Part shown: positions 15,903 to 24,051 of the stretch, piece after piece
How positions within the stretch are numbered: the stretch's first letter is position 1
Layout of the letters: each line of letters begins with the position of its first letter
Source: DATBLE01 sp046732255
Lineage (GTDB): Bacteria; Actinomycetota; Thermoleophilia; Gaiellales; Gaiellaceae
DNA length: 28,367 nucleotides
Reading direction: 5' to 3'
Assembly (NCBI GenBank): GCA_046732255.1
Contig: JBKPMR010000100.1
Span: 1-28,367, forward strand
Made by a program: the position numbers and the translations under genes
The notes under the pieces: generated by a model
The model's input: only the letters and a program-made list of their open reading frames with translations
Database searches by the model: none
Told to the model about the DNA's origin: nothing

Positions 15903-17252
15903 GTGCGGCACCGGGTACTGATCATCGGCGGAGGCTTCGGCGGCCTGTTCGCAGCCAAGTTCCTCCGGCGCGCCCCGGTTGACGTCACGCTCATCGATCG
16001 GACGAACCACCACCTCTTCCAGCCGCTGCTGTACCAGGTCGCGACCGCGGTCCTTTCCGAGGGCGCGGTCGCGCCGCCGCTGCGCCAGGTGCTGCGCAAG
16101 CACAAAAACGTCCAGGTGGTCCTCGCCAACGTCACGTCGATCGACCCCGAGCGCAAGGTCGTCACGGCGGAGCGGCCGATCGGGTCGCCGCTCGAGCTCG
16201 AGTACGACTCGCTGATCGTCGCCACCGGCGCCACCGGCTCCTACTTCGGCCACGACGAGTATTCCGCCGTCGCTCCGGGCCTGAAGACGATCGACGACGC
16301 CCTGGAGCTCCGTGCGCGGATCTTCGGCGCGTTCGAGATGGCCGAGCTCGCGGAGGACGACGACGCCCGCCGCGCCTGGCTCACGTTCGCCGTGGTCGGC
16401 GGAGGCCCGACCGGCGTCGAGGTCGCCGGCCAGATCACCGAGCTCGCCCACCGGTCGCTGAAGCACAACTTCCGCCGCATCGACCCGGCGACGGTCCGGG
16501 TGCTCCTGTTCGACGCCGGACCCGCCATCCTCGCCAACTTCGGCACGAAGCTCTCGCACCGGGCGGAGCGTTCGCTGAGCCGGATCGGGGTGGAGGTGCA
16601 TACCGGCAGCCGCGTCACCGGCCTCACCTACCGTGACATCAGGGTCGAGGGAGCCGACGGGGCCGAGACGATCCCGTGTCATGTGAAGGTGTGGGCGGCC
16701 GGGGTGACGGCTTCACCCGTGGCGAAGCTGCTCGCCGACGCGACGGGGGCGACGACCGACCGGGCCGGGCGCATCGAGGTGCAGCCCGACTGCTCGCTGC
16801 CCGGGCACCCGGAGATCTTCGCGATCGGCGACATGATGGCGCTGAACAACCTCCCGGGCGTCGCGGAGGTCGCGATGCAGTCGGGCATCCACGCCGCGAG
16901 GACGATCAAGCACCGCGTCTCGGGCGGCGGCGAGAGCAAGCCCTTCAAGTACCGCGACCTCGGCAGCATGGCGAGCATCGCGCGCTTCAGCGCCGTCGTC
17001 GACTTCAAGGGCATCCGCGTCTCCGGATTCCTCGGCTGGCTGATGTGGATGTTCGTCCACCTGACGTTCCTCACCGGCTTCAAGAACCGGTTCACCGCGC
17101 TCTTCAAGTGGGTGACGTCCTTCGTCGGCCGGTCACGGGACGAGCGGACGATCTCGATGCTGCAGGCATCGGCCCGGGTGATCGCAGCGAGGGCAGGAGT
17201 CAGGCCCGGCGAGGAGGAACTGACCCGGTTCGTCGCCGAGAAGACCGACTAG
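15903..17252 (+). CDS. ndh: Type II NADH dehydrogenase (NDH-2)
   Basis: Single-subunit flavoenzyme that transfers electrons from NADH to the quinone pool without pumping protons, on the inner face of the membrane. The 449-residue protein has the FAD motif IIGGGFGGL (GGGFGG at 9-14), the NADH motif VVGGGPTGVEVAGQ (GGGPTG at 166-171), the second FAD block IFAIGDMM, and a hydrophobic/amphipathic segment near residues 375-400 (FLGWLMWMFVHLTFLTGF) that fits membrane attachment. RTNHHLFQPLLYQVA is a conserved family block. GTG start with an in-frame TAG 12-15 nt upstream and no Shine-Dalgarno. It lies between cydDC and cydAB, pointing to a direct NADH to cytochrome bd chain. It overlaps the cydB 3' end by 4 bp. 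Confidence 0.92.
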   Translation: MRHRVLIIGGGFGGLFAAKFLRRAPVDVTLIDRTNHHLFQPLLYQVATAVLSEGAVAPPLRQVLRKHKNVQVVLANVTSIDPERKVVTAERPIGSPLELEYDSLIVATGATGSYFGHDEYSAVAPGLKTIDDALELRARIFGAFEMAELAEDDDARRAWLTFAVVGGGPTGVEVAGQITELAHRSLKHNFRRIDPATVRVLLFDAGPAILANFGTKLSHRAERSLSRIGVEVHTGSRVTGLTYRDIRVEGADGAETIPCHVKVWAAGVTASPVAKLLADATGATTDRAGRIEVQPDCSLPGHPEIFAIGDMMALNNLPGVAEVAMQSGIHAARTIKHRVSGGGESKPFKYRDLGSMASIARFSAVVDFKGIRVSGFLGWLMWMFVHLTFLTGFKNRFTALFKWVTSFVGRSRDERTISMLQASARVIAARAGVRPGEEELTRFVAEKTD

Positions 17253-18307
17253 GACGCCGGCTCGACCTCGGCCGCCGGCGGCTCGGGGGTCGGAGCAGTC
17301 TCGATCTCCTCGGCGCCGACGCGGTGGCGGAAGACGTGATACGTCCAGGCCTGGTACAGCAGCACGACCGGGAGGAAGATCAGCGCGACGACGCTCATCA
17401 CGGCGAGCGTGTAGTGGGCCGAGGAGGCGTTGTCGACGGTCAGGCTGTTCGAGAAGTCGGGGCTCGACACCATCACGCGCGGGTAGAGGCTCGTGAAGAG
17501 CGTCGCGACCACGAGCACCGTGCCGGCAGCCGTCATCGCGAACGACCACGCGCTGCGTCTTCCGACGACGAAGACGAGCGCGAGCAGGAGCGCGACGATC
17601 CCGAGGGCGGCCGGAAGGACGGGCGGGAAGACGTCCTTGTCGTTGCGGTCGGTCGCCACGGCGACGGTGGTGACCAGGAACGCCGTTCCGGCCGCCGCGG
17701 CGGGGAGAGAAAGCCGGCGTGCCGTGCCGCCCGCACGCTCGCAGAGCTCCCCGGTCGTCCGCATCGTCAGGAACGTCGCCCCGTGGAACGTGAAGACGAG
17801 CACGACTGAGAGCCCGGCGAGGATCGTGTACCAGCTGAAGAGGTCACCGAAGTCACCGGCGAAGTCACCCTTCGAGTTCAGCGGCACGCCGTACACGAGG
17901 TTCGCGAGCCCGATGCCCCAGATCAGTGCCGCACCGAAGCTGCCGATCGCGTTCGCCCACAGCCACATGGTCCGCCACCGGGGGCTGCTGCGCTTCGAGC
18001 GCCACTCGAACGAGAGCACCCTGATGATGAGGAAGAAGAGAACGAGCAGGAGCGCGATGTAGAAGCCAGAGAACATCGTCGCGTACCAGGAGGGGAACGC
18101 GGCGAAGGTCGCGCCGGCCGCGGTGACCAGCCACACCTCGTTCCCGTCCCAGACCGGGCCGATCGAGGCGAGCATCGCGCCGCGCTCCTTCTCGTTGCGG
18201 GGGAGGAACGGCAGCAGCATGCCGACGCCGAAGTCGAAGCCCTCGAGCAGGAAGTAGCCGCCCCAGAGCACCGCGATGAGCACGAACCAGAGCGTCTGGA
18301 GATCCAT
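17249..18307 (-). CDS. cydB: Cytochrome bd ubiquinol/menaquinol oxidase subunit II
   Basis: Second membrane subunit of the bd oxidase, which reduces oxygen to water with quinol electrons. 352 residues with about nine membrane helices. The N-terminus LWFVLIAVLWGGYFLLEGFD, followed by FGVGMLLPFLPRNEKER and IGPVWDGNEVWLVTAAGATF, is diagnostic of CydB. Its ATG shares one base with the cydA stop (TGATG), so the two are translationally coupled. The C-terminal tail (EETAPTPEPPAAEVEPAS-like, acidic and proline-rich) is not conserved. Tail-to-tail with ndh, overlapping by 4 bp. Confidence 0.95.
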   Translation of the reverse strand: MDLQTLWFVLIAVLWGGYFLLEGFDFGVGMLLPFLPRNEKERGAMLASIGPVWDGNEVWLVTAAGATFAAFPSWYATMFSGFYIALLLVLFFLIIRVLSFEWRSKRSSPRWRTMWLWANAIGSFGAALIWGIGLANLVYGVPLNSKGDFAGDFGDLFSWYTILAGLSVVLVFTFHGATFLTMRTTGELCERAGGTARRLSLPAAAAGTAFLVTTVAVATDRNDKDVFPPVLPAALGIVALLLALVFVVGRRSAWSFAMTAAGTVLVVATLFTSLYPRVMVSSPDFSNSLTVDNASSAHYTLAVMSVVALIFLPVVLLYQAWTYHVFRHRVGAEEIETAPTPEPPAAEVEPAS

Positions 18308-19701
18308 CAGTACCCGACCGCCGGCACGGCCTCAGCGGCATCCTCGTCCCCGGCGGTGGCTTCACGCCCGGCGAAGTGGCGCATCAGCCAGATGTCGAGC
18401 ACGAACAGGGCGAGGTAGAGCGCGACAAAGAAGCCCAGGCTGATCGAGAGCCAGGCCGTCGACACGCTCGGCGAGGTGGCCTCCGACGTCTTGAGCAGAC
18501 CCTGGACGATCCACGGCTGGCGTCCCATCTCGGTGAGGAGCCAGCCCGCGCTCGCCGCGACGTACGGAAACGCGATCGCGACGATCGCCGTCCGGTGGAA
18601 CCAGCGCGCCTCCTCGAGCTTCTTCTTCCGGTACAGCCAGGCGCCGACCGCGGCGATCAGGAACATCAGCATGCCCAGGTAGGCCATCACGCGCATCGAC
18701 CAGTAGATCACCCGTACATTCGGCATGTAGTTGCCGCGGCCGTACGCGCGCTGCTCCTGTTCCTGGAGCTGGTTGAGCCCTTGGACCTCGCCGCTGAACG
18801 ACCCGGTGGCCATGTAGGAGAGGAGTCGCGGGATCGTGATCGAGAAGCTCGGCTTCTGGTCGTTCTCGGTGAAGCCGCCGATCTGGAAGAGCGAGAAGCC
18901 GCACGGCTGGCAGGTGTTCCATTGCGCCTCGGACGCGGCAATCTTCATGCTCTGTGCGCTCGTGACCGCCGCCCCGAAGCGGTTGCCGACGACGAGCTGG
19001 AGCAGCGTCGCCGGCACGGCGACGATCAGCGCCACCAGCGCCGCCTTGCGGAAGAGGTCGGCCTGATTGCCGCGCAGGAAGCGCCAGCAGCAGACGCCGA
19101 GTACCACGCTCGACCCGAAGATCAGACCGGCGAGCATCGTGTGCACGTACGCGCGGAGCGCGAACCCGTTCGAGAGGAGTGCCCAGACGCTCGTCAGCTG
19201 CGCTTCGCCGTCGACGATCTTGTAGCCGACGGGGTGCTGCATCCACGAGTTCGCGACGAGGATGAAGTAGCCCGACAGCCAGGTGCCGAGGACGGCGATC
19301 CAGAGCGTCGCCAGGTGAACGCGCGGCGAGAGCCGGTTCCAGCCGAAGATCCAGAGCCCGAGGAACGTCGATTCGAGGAAGAACGCCGCGAGCCCCTCGA
19401 TCGCGAGCGGGGCGCCGAACACGTTGCCGACGAACTTCGAGTAGATCGACCAGTTCATCCCGAACTGGAACTCCTGCACGAGCCCGGTGGCGACGCCGAT
19501 CGCGAAGTTGATCAGGAAGAGGGTCCCGAAGAAGCGTGTCAGCCTGAGCCAGGACTCGTCCTTCGTCCTCAGCCACAGCGTCTGGAACGTGGCGACGATC
19601 GGTCCGAGCCCGAGCGTCAGCGGCACGAACAGGAAGTGGTAGATCGACGTCGTCGCGAACTGGATCCGAGCGAGGTCGACGGCCGACGACGCGATCGTCA
19701 C
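18307..19701 (-). CDS. cydA: Cytochrome bd ubiquinol/menaquinol oxidase subunit I
   Basis: Haem-bearing subunit of the bd oxidase. The 464-residue protein has the expected ligands and blocks: His22 in SIYHFLFVPLTLGLG (b595 ligand region), EFQFGMNWSIYSKFVG, EGLAAFFLEST with the conserved glutamates, RAYVHTMLAGL with the b558 His, the YWSMRVMAYLG block holding the b558 Met, and EMGRQPWIVQGLLKT. The quinol loop is of the short type, as in most Gram-positive enzymes. GTG start at 19701. An in-frame TAG 12 nt upstream and lack of a Shine-Dalgarno suggest a leaderless message from the promoter at 19708-19735. First gene of the cydAB pair. Confidence 0.96.
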   Translation of the reverse strand: MTIASSAVDLARIQFATTSIYHFLFVPLTLGLGPIVATFQTLWLRTKDESWLRLTRFFGTLFLINFAIGVATGLVQEFQFGMNWSIYSKFVGNVFGAPLAIEGLAAFFLESTFLGLWIFGWNRLSPRVHLATLWIAVLGTWLSGYFILVANSWMQHPVGYKIVDGEAQLTSVWALLSNGFALRAYVHTMLAGLIFGSSVVLGVCCWRFLRGNQADLFRKAALVALIVAVPATLLQLVVGNRFGAAVTSAQSMKIAASEAQWNTCQPCGFSLFQIGGFTENDQKPSFSITIPRLLSYMATGSFSGEVQGLNQLQEQEQRAYGRGNYMPNVRVIYWSMRVMAYLGMLMFLIAAVGAWLYRKKKLEEARWFHRTAIVAIAFPYVAASAGWLLTEMGRQPWIVQGLLKTSEATSPSVSTAWLSISLGFFVALYLALFVLDIWLMRHFAGREATAGDEDAAEAVPAVGY

Positions 19702-19707
19702 GGCTCG

Positions 19708-19735
19708 AGCCTACTACGCCGGGTGGCGGGGACAA
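19708..19735 (-). promoter_or_regulatory. Predicted leaderless promoter of cydAB
   Basis: On the minus strand, TTGTCC (19735-19730), a 16-bp spacer and TAGGCT (19713-19708) stand 6 nt before the cydA GTG. The TAG is in frame with cydA, so no earlier start is possible. Confidence 0.55.
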
Positions 19736-19749
19736 AACCCCGGCCGGCC

Positions 19750-19777
19750 CTGTCCGGCGGAGTCGACAGAGTAGACG
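19750..19777 (+). promoter_or_regulatory. Weak leaderless promoter of the antiporter gene
   Basis: TAGACG (19772-19777) lies 6 nt before GTG 19784, with CTGTCC (19750-19755) 16 bp further up. The hexamer lacks the usual final T, but spacing equals that of cydA and the exporter gene. TAG is an in-frame stop that fixes the start. Confidence 0.35.
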
Positions 19778-19783
19778 ACGGGC

Positions 19784-21556
19784 GTGACCACCAACCAGAT
19801 CCTCTTCGGGCTCGGGCTGGTGCTCGTACTGGCCGTCGGCTCGCAACTCGTCGCCCGTGTGCTCAGGGTTCCGGCGCTCGTCGTACTCCTGCCGGCGGGC
19901 TTCGTCGCCGGGATCGCCACCGACGACGTCCACCCGGACCGGCTGCTCGGCTCCCTCTACCAGCCGTTCGTCTCGATCGCCGTCGGCGTGATCCTGTTCG
20001 AGGCGGGCCTGCGTCTCTCGTTCGGCGAGATCGCGCCCGAGGCCCGCAGGGTGGTGGTTCGACTCGTCGCCGTGGGCGGGCTCGTCACCTGGCTTGCGAC
20101 GACGGCCGCCGTCGTGCTCCTGTACGACGACATCGACCGGGGCGTGGCCTTCGTGGTCGGCGCGATCCTGGTCGTGTCCGGACCGACGGTCGTCCTGCCG
20201 CTGCTCGCGTTCATCCGTCCGGCCGGCCGCGTGCGCTCGCTCCTCAAATGGGAGGGCACGCTCGTCGACCCGATCGGTGCGCTGCTCGGCGTCGTCGTGT
20301 TCACCAGCGTCAAGTCGGGCAACGGCTGGCAGCCGGGAACGATGCTGCTCGACCTCGGAGTCGGTGCGCTGGTCGCCGCTGTCGCGGCGCCGGCGCTCTG
20401 GTTCCTGCTCCGCGAAGCCCACCGGAACGCGCCGCGGATGGTCGTCCCGACGACCCTGATGGTCGTCGTCGGCGCCGTGGTCGCGGCCGATCTGATCCGG
20501 GACGACGCCGGACTGGTCGCCGCCGTCGTGATGGGCATGGTGGTGAGCAACCAGCGCGGCATCGACGTCAGCGTGACCCTCTTCGAGTTCGAGGAGACGC
20601 TCGTCCAGCTGCTGATCGGCGTGCTGTTCGCGCTCGTCGCCGCCTCGGTCTCGCCCCACGACGTCAGGTCCGTGATGCCGGAAGCCCTCTCGCTGGTCGC
20701 GATCATGATCGTCGTCATCCGGCCGGCGGCCGTCGCGCTGGCGACCGCGGGCTCGAGCTTCACGACGCGCGAGCGCGCGTTCGTCGCCTGGATGGCGCCA
20801 CGCGGAATCGTCGCGGGCGCAACCGCATCGTCCTTCGGGCCTGCCCTCGCGCAGCAGGGCGTGCAGGGAGCGAACGCGATCCTGCCGACCGTCTTCGTCG
20901 CCATCTTCGGCACCGTCGTCGTCTACGGGCTGACGGCGGCTCCGGCGGCACGGTTGCTGGGCGTCGCGGGCAGGAGCAGCGCCACGCTCGTGCTGATCGT
21001 GAGCGGCCATCCGTGGGCCCGCGAGATCGCCGGTGCGCTCAAACGGGCCGGCGTCGCCGTACGGATGTGGGTCGGCCCGGCCGAGCACCAGTCCGCCGCC
21101 CGCGACGCGGGGCTGGAGGCCGACCACGGACGGCTGATGGTGGACGCGTTCAACCGGGAGAGCGAGCTCGAGGAGGTGACCGACGCGCTCATCCTGACCC
21201 GTAGCGACGACTTCAACACGCTGGCCGCCGCCGAGCTCCGGAACGAGCTCGGCCAGCTGCACGTCTTCCGAACGGCGCCCGATCCGAACCAGACCGATCT
21301 GCTTCCACCGTCACGGGAGACCGGGATTCTGGGCGATCGGTCGCTGACCTTCGCGGAGCTCGACCGGCAGTTCGCCGCCGGAGCGCGGCTCGAGAGCAGG
21401 GCTGCGGGCGAGCGCAGGAACCGTGACGGCGACGGGCGCGAGGTCGCCCTCTTCGCGGTCTCTCGCACCGGCCGCCTGCGCATCGCGAGCGACGGCCGCC
21501 CGCTCGCGCCCGGGCCGGAAGACACCGCGATCGTGCTCGTCAGGACCGGCGCATAG
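19784..21556 (+). CDS. CPA1-type cation:proton antiporter with cytosolic C-terminal domain
   Basis: A 590-residue carrier, likely exchanging Na+ or K+ for H+. Residues 1-~390 hold 12 or so hydrophobic helices. LFEAGLRLSFGEI, the fourth-fifth helix block VVSGPTVVLPLLAFI and EGTLVDPIGALLGVVVF (acidic ion-site residue in VDPIGA) are NhaP/CPA1 hallmarks. From ~400 onward a soluble domain begins ATLVLIVSGHPWAREIAGAL and contains ADHGRLMVDAF and ALILTRSDDFNTLAAAELR, looking like a TrkA-N/RCK Rossmann domain whose glycine-rich loop has been lost (SGHPWA). This suggests a regulatory domain that may not bind nucleotide in the usual way. GTG start; DUF389 gene follows after 9 bp. Confidence 0.88.
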   Translation: MTTNQILFGLGLVLVLAVGSQLVARVLRVPALVVLLPAGFVAGIATDDVHPDRLLGSLYQPFVSIAVGVILFEAGLRLSFGEIAPEARRVVVRLVAVGGLVTWLATTAAVVLLYDDIDRGVAFVVGAILVVSGPTVVLPLLAFIRPAGRVRSLLKWEGTLVDPIGALLGVVVFTSVKSGNGWQPGTMLLDLGVGALVAAVAAPALWFLLREAHRNAPRMVVPTTLMVVVGAVVAADLIRDDAGLVAAVVMGMVVSNQRGIDVSVTLFEFEETLVQLLIGVLFALVAASVSPHDVRSVMPEALSLVAIMIVVIRPAAVALATAGSSFTTRERAFVAWMAPRGIVAGATASSFGPALAQQGVQGANAILPTVFVAIFGTVVVYGLTAAPAARLLGVAGRSSATLVLIVSGHPWAREIAGALKRAGVAVRMWVGPAEHQSAARDAGLEADHGRLMVDAFNRESELEEVTDALILTRSDDFNTLAAAELRNELGQLHVFRTAPDPNQTDLLPPSRETGILGDRSLTFAELDRQFAAGARLESRAAGERRNRDGDGREVALFAVSRTGRLRIASDGRPLAPGPEDTAIVLVRTGA

Positions 21557-21559
21557 GGT
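21554..21559 (+). promoter_or_regulatory. -10-like TAGGGT built on the antiporter stop codon
   Basis: TAGGGT begins with the TAG stop of the antiporter gene and stands 6 nt before the GTG of the DUF389 gene, the same arrangement as at the 26212 exporter. No -35 was identified. Ordinary read-through with reinitiation is the alternative. Confidence 0.35.
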
Positions 21560-21565
21560 CGACGG

Positions 21566-22462
21566 GTGCTGGAGTTACGGGTCTACGGCGATATTGAGAC
21601 GGTCAGGGAGGCCGCGAAGGACATCGGCCGCCTGCCCGGGACGCTGCACGTCGGCATCGGCGACTCTGCGACCGAGGGTAGAGCGCTCCTCACGGCCGAT
21701 CTCCGGCCCGAGGCTGCCGACCGGGCGCTCCGCAGGCTCGGTCGCCTCGGCATCCCCGCCGAGGACATCGCGCTGGTGAGGCTCGAGACGATCGGGCCGG
21801 CGGCCGTCTCCGAGCCGCTCGTCGTGGTCTGGGCAGACGTGCTCGGGCAGGCCCGCGTCCGCGCGCGTGCTCCCGCGCGGTACCTCGTCCTGATGGCCGT
21901 CGCCGGCGTGGTCGCGGGGCTCGCCGTCGTCAACGCAAGCGCCGTCCTGATCGTCGGGGGGATGGCGATCAGCCCCGACCTGCTGCCGGTGACCGCGGCC
22001 TGCACGGGTCTCGTCCTCGGGCGGTGGCAGCTCGCCTGGCGCGGGTTGTTGACCCTCGTTCTGGGCCTCGCCGTCACCGGCGCCCTGGCCGCGGGCGTCA
22101 CGCTGTTCCTCAGGTCGCTCGACCTGATGCCCGCCGGATTCACCCTCGGCGAGATCCCGGCAGGTCAGACACACGTCAGCGCGACGACCATCCTCGTCGC
22201 CTTCGCGGCCGGCGTGGCCGGGATGCTCGCGGTCGAGAGCCGCGCGAGCGCGGCAATCGGCGTCGCCATCTCCGTGACCACGGTCCCGGCCACCGCCTAC
22301 CTCGGGGTCGCAATCGGCCTCGGGAAGCTCGACAAGTCGTGGTCGGCACTCGGCGTCCTGGCGGTGAACATCGCGATGATGCTCGCCGGGGGCTCGATCG
22401 CGCTGGGCACGCAACGCTTGACCGCGGCCCGGCGCGACGCCGAGGAGCCCAGCAGCAGCTGA
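21566..22462 (+). CDS. DUF389 family membrane protein
   Basis: A 298-residue protein with a soluble N-terminal part of ~100 residues (two ferredoxin-like halves by pattern: LELRVYGDIETVREAAKDI and ADRALRRLGRLGIPAEDIAL) and then about six membrane helices. NASAVLIVGGMAISPDLLPV is the DUF389 signature (usually GGMLISPLLGPI), and ESRASAAIGVAISVTTVPATA is the second conserved block. The family has no established function. GTG start, 9 bp downstream of and in the same frame as the antiporter stop; the two are probably co-transcribed, hinting at a role in ion or envelope homeostasis. It is convergent with the GAP-family gene, 17 bp away. Confidence 0.85.
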   Translation: MLELRVYGDIETVREAAKDIGRLPGTLHVGIGDSATEGRALLTADLRPEAADRALRRLGRLGIPAEDIALVRLETIGPAAVSEPLVVVWADVLGQARVRARAPARYLVLMAVAGVVAGLAVVNASAVLIVGGMAISPDLLPVTAACTGLVLGRWQLAWRGLLTLVLGLAVTGALAAGVTLFLRSLDLMPAGFTLGEIPAGQTHVSATTILVAFAAGVAGMLAVESRASAAIGVAISVTTVPATAYLGVAIGLGKLDKSWSALGVLAVNIAMMLAGGSIALGTQRLTAARRDAEEPSSS

Positions 22463-22479
22463 TCGCGCGTGTCGGTCTG

Positions 22480-23151
22480 CTAGGTGGCCAACCCCGCGAT
22501 CCCGTTGCGGAGCAGGACGATGCCGAGCAAGAGGGCAATGACGTAGCCGACCGTCACCGCATGCAGCTCGAGCCATGTCCGGGCAGCGCCGAGCACCCGC
22601 TCGGTGCCACGAGGCGCGACGAACAGCAGAACGAGCGCGGTCAGCAGAGGCAGGAGCGAGACGATCGTGAACACGAGCCACTCGGTCGCGTATTCCGAGG
22701 CGCTCGGATGGCTTTCCGAGATCGTCTTCAGCGCGATCGGGATGAACGCACCGGGGTTGGCGAGGACCGCGCCCGCGCCGATCACCGCGACCGCCGGCGA
22801 CGACGCGACGCGGTTCATGCGTTCGATCATCGACGCCGTCGTCCTCGGATCGACCGGGCGCCGGATGCGGCTGCCCGCGAAGAGGAAGATGGCGACGGCG
22901 AGGACGACGTCGAGGACGGCGACCCACGTCTTCGGGGTCGAGCGCGACGACGAGGCGGCGTCCCCGATCACGAAGGCGGCGGCGATGCCGACCGCAATGG
23001 TCGCCGTGAACGCGCCGAGGAAGAACCAGAAGCCCGTCCGTCGCGGTCGGTCGCCGAGCACCAGCGCAAGCACGCAGAACGTCAGCGTCGTCGGCGACAC
23101 CATCGCCGCGAGCGAGACGAGGACGAGCTCGGAGCTGTTGCCTGCGCCCAC
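22480..23151 (-). CDS. GAP-family (Sap, sulfolipid-1-addressing-like) membrane protein
   Basis: A 223-residue protein with six hydrophobic helices, LysE-like in topology. SLAAMVSPTTLTFCVLALVLGDRPRR at the N-terminus, then FFLGAFTATIAVGIAAAFVIG and ANPGAFIPIALKTISES, match the Sap/GAP family known from mycobacteria, where a relative helps address sulfolipid-1 to the surface. This organism's substrate is unknown. GTG start at 23151, divergent from the DUF4239-like gene across 30 bp; a GAGACT hexamer 6 nt upstream is a poor -10 candidate. Family call fairly sure, function not. Confidence 0.75.
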   Translation of the reverse strand: MGAGNSSELVLVSLAAMVSPTTLTFCVLALVLGDRPRRTGFWFFLGAFTATIAVGIAAAFVIGDAASSSRSTPKTWVAVLDVVLAVAIFLFAGSRIRRPVDPRTTASMIERMNRVASSPAVAVIGAGAVLANPGAFIPIALKTISESHPSASEYATEWLVFTIVSLLPLLTALVLLFVAPRGTERVLGAARTWLELHAVTVGYVIALLLGIVLLRNGIAGLAT

Positions 23152-23164
23152 GGGCGAAGTCTCG

Positions 23165-23170
23165 TAGGTT
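23165..23170 (+). promoter_or_regulatory. -10-like element of the DUF4239-like gene
   Basis: TAGGTT lies 11 nt before GTG 23182 in the 30-bp divergent gap. The predicted transcript would have a leader of only ~4 nt. No clear -35. Confidence 0.35.
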
Positions 23171-23181
23171 TTCGCCTGACG

Positions 23182-23985
23182 GTGCTCTGCTCACTGTTCT
23201 TCTCGCTGAACACCTGGGAGCTCGGGCTCGTCGTGGTCGCCGTGGTCGGAGGGGCGGCGGCGATCGGTGTCCTCGTCGGTCGCTACCTGCGGCGGCACGC
23301 GGACCACTACCGCGAGGGGATCGGCGCCCTTCAGGGAGCGCTGCTCGGCCTCGTCGGCCTGATCCTGGCGTTCGGGCTCACGCTCGCGGTCGGCCGGTAC
23401 CAGGACCGCCGCGCCGACGTCGTGGACGACGCGAACACGATCGGCACGGCATACCTCAGAGCGCAGACGCTTGTCGAGCCCCAGCGGAGCCGCTCGCTCG
23501 CTCTGCTGCGCCACTACAACGATCTCGCGATCCTCGTCACCCGCGAAGTACCGGTAAGCGCGTCGCTTCGTGCGACCACGGCCGAGCAGGGCAGAGTCCA
23601 GCAGATGCTCTGGCGGCTCGGGGGGGAAGCGATGAACGCCCGCCCGCGGGACAGCGCACCGCGGCTGTACATCCAGAGCCTCAACGAGATGATCGACCAG
23701 CAGGGGGTGCGCCTTGCCGGGCTCAACAACCGCGTCCCCAACGCGGTTCTCTGGCTGGAACTGCTCGGGGCCGCGTTTGCGCTCGGCTTTCTCGCGCTCT
23801 ACGTCTCCGTGCTCGGCCGGGGACTCGCTCCCGTGATCATCGCAGTCGTCGTCGTCAGCTTCCTCGTCCTCGTCACCTTCGACCTCGACCGCCCGACGCG
23901 CGGCCTGATCACGATCCCGGCGACGCCGTTGCTCGCCGAGAAGGCGACGATGTCCGTGCCGCCGGTGGCTCCCGCACCTCGGTGA
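23182..23985 (+). CDS. DUF4239-like (bestrophin-like) membrane protein
   Basis: A 267-residue protein with two N-terminal and two C-terminal membrane helices around a soluble middle. The block GALLGLVGLILAFGLTLAVG followed by RYQDRRADVVDDANTIGTAYLRAQ is characteristic of DUF4239 proteins (Arg-rich turn, then an acidic stretch and IGTAYLRA); GLITIPATPLL near the end is also usual. Function unknown; a remote link to bestrophin-like channels has been proposed for the family. The frame continues open upstream across the GAP gene, but only as antisense noise. GTG 23182 is the first start next to TAGGTT (23165-23170); a CTG at 23176 is the alternative. Confidence 0.75.
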   Translation: MLCSLFFSLNTWELGLVVVAVVGGAAAIGVLVGRYLRRHADHYREGIGALQGALLGLVGLILAFGLTLAVGRYQDRRADVVDDANTIGTAYLRAQTLVEPQRSRSLALLRHYNDLAILVTREVPVSASLRATTAEQGRVQQMLWRLGGEAMNARPRDSAPRLYIQSLNEMIDQQGVRLAGLNNRVPNAVLWLELLGAAFALGFLALYVSVLGRGLAPVIIAVVVVSFLVLVTFDLDRPTRGLITIPATPLLAEKATMSVPPVAPAPR

Positions 23986-23990
23986 TCCGG

Positions 23991-24020
23991 TTGTCGCGAT
24001 GCCCCGGGTCAGGATATGAA
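23991..24020 (+). promoter_or_regulatory. Predicted promoter of the SHOCT-domain gene
   Basis: TTGTCG (23991-23996), an 18-bp spacer and TATGAA (24015-24020) form a reasonable promoter. Transcription would begin near 24027, leaving a ~25-nt leader carrying AGGAGG. The ATG at 24016 lies inside this -10 and so cannot be the start codon. Confidence 0.5.
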
Positions 24021-24038
24021 TCACGGGAATCCGACACC

Positions 24039-24044
24039 AGGAGG
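24039..24044 (+). promoter_or_regulatory. Ribosome binding site that decides the SHOCT gene start
   Basis: A perfect AGGAGG stands 7 nt before GTG 24052. No such site precedes the in-frame ATG at 24016. Confidence 0.7.
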
Positions 24045-24051
24045 CTCAGTA

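Noticed and set aside
18362..21262. Open frame of 966 codons on the minus strand across cydA, the antiporter gene and beyond.
   Set aside because: It is antisense to well-recognised genes, its product is a low-complexity Arg/Asp/Gly-rich string, and such long shadows are expected at this GC content.
22024..23181. A 653-residue protein reading through the end of the DUF389 gene and the GAP gene into the DUF4239-like gene.
   Set aside because: The first 386 residues are Arg/Gly-rich antisense or out-of-frame translation; only the part after GTG 23182 resembles a real family.
24016..24051. ATG 24016 as start of the SHOCT-domain protein.
   Set aside because: It lies inside the predicted -10 and has no ribosome site, while GTG 24052 has a perfect AGGAGG 7 nt upstream.
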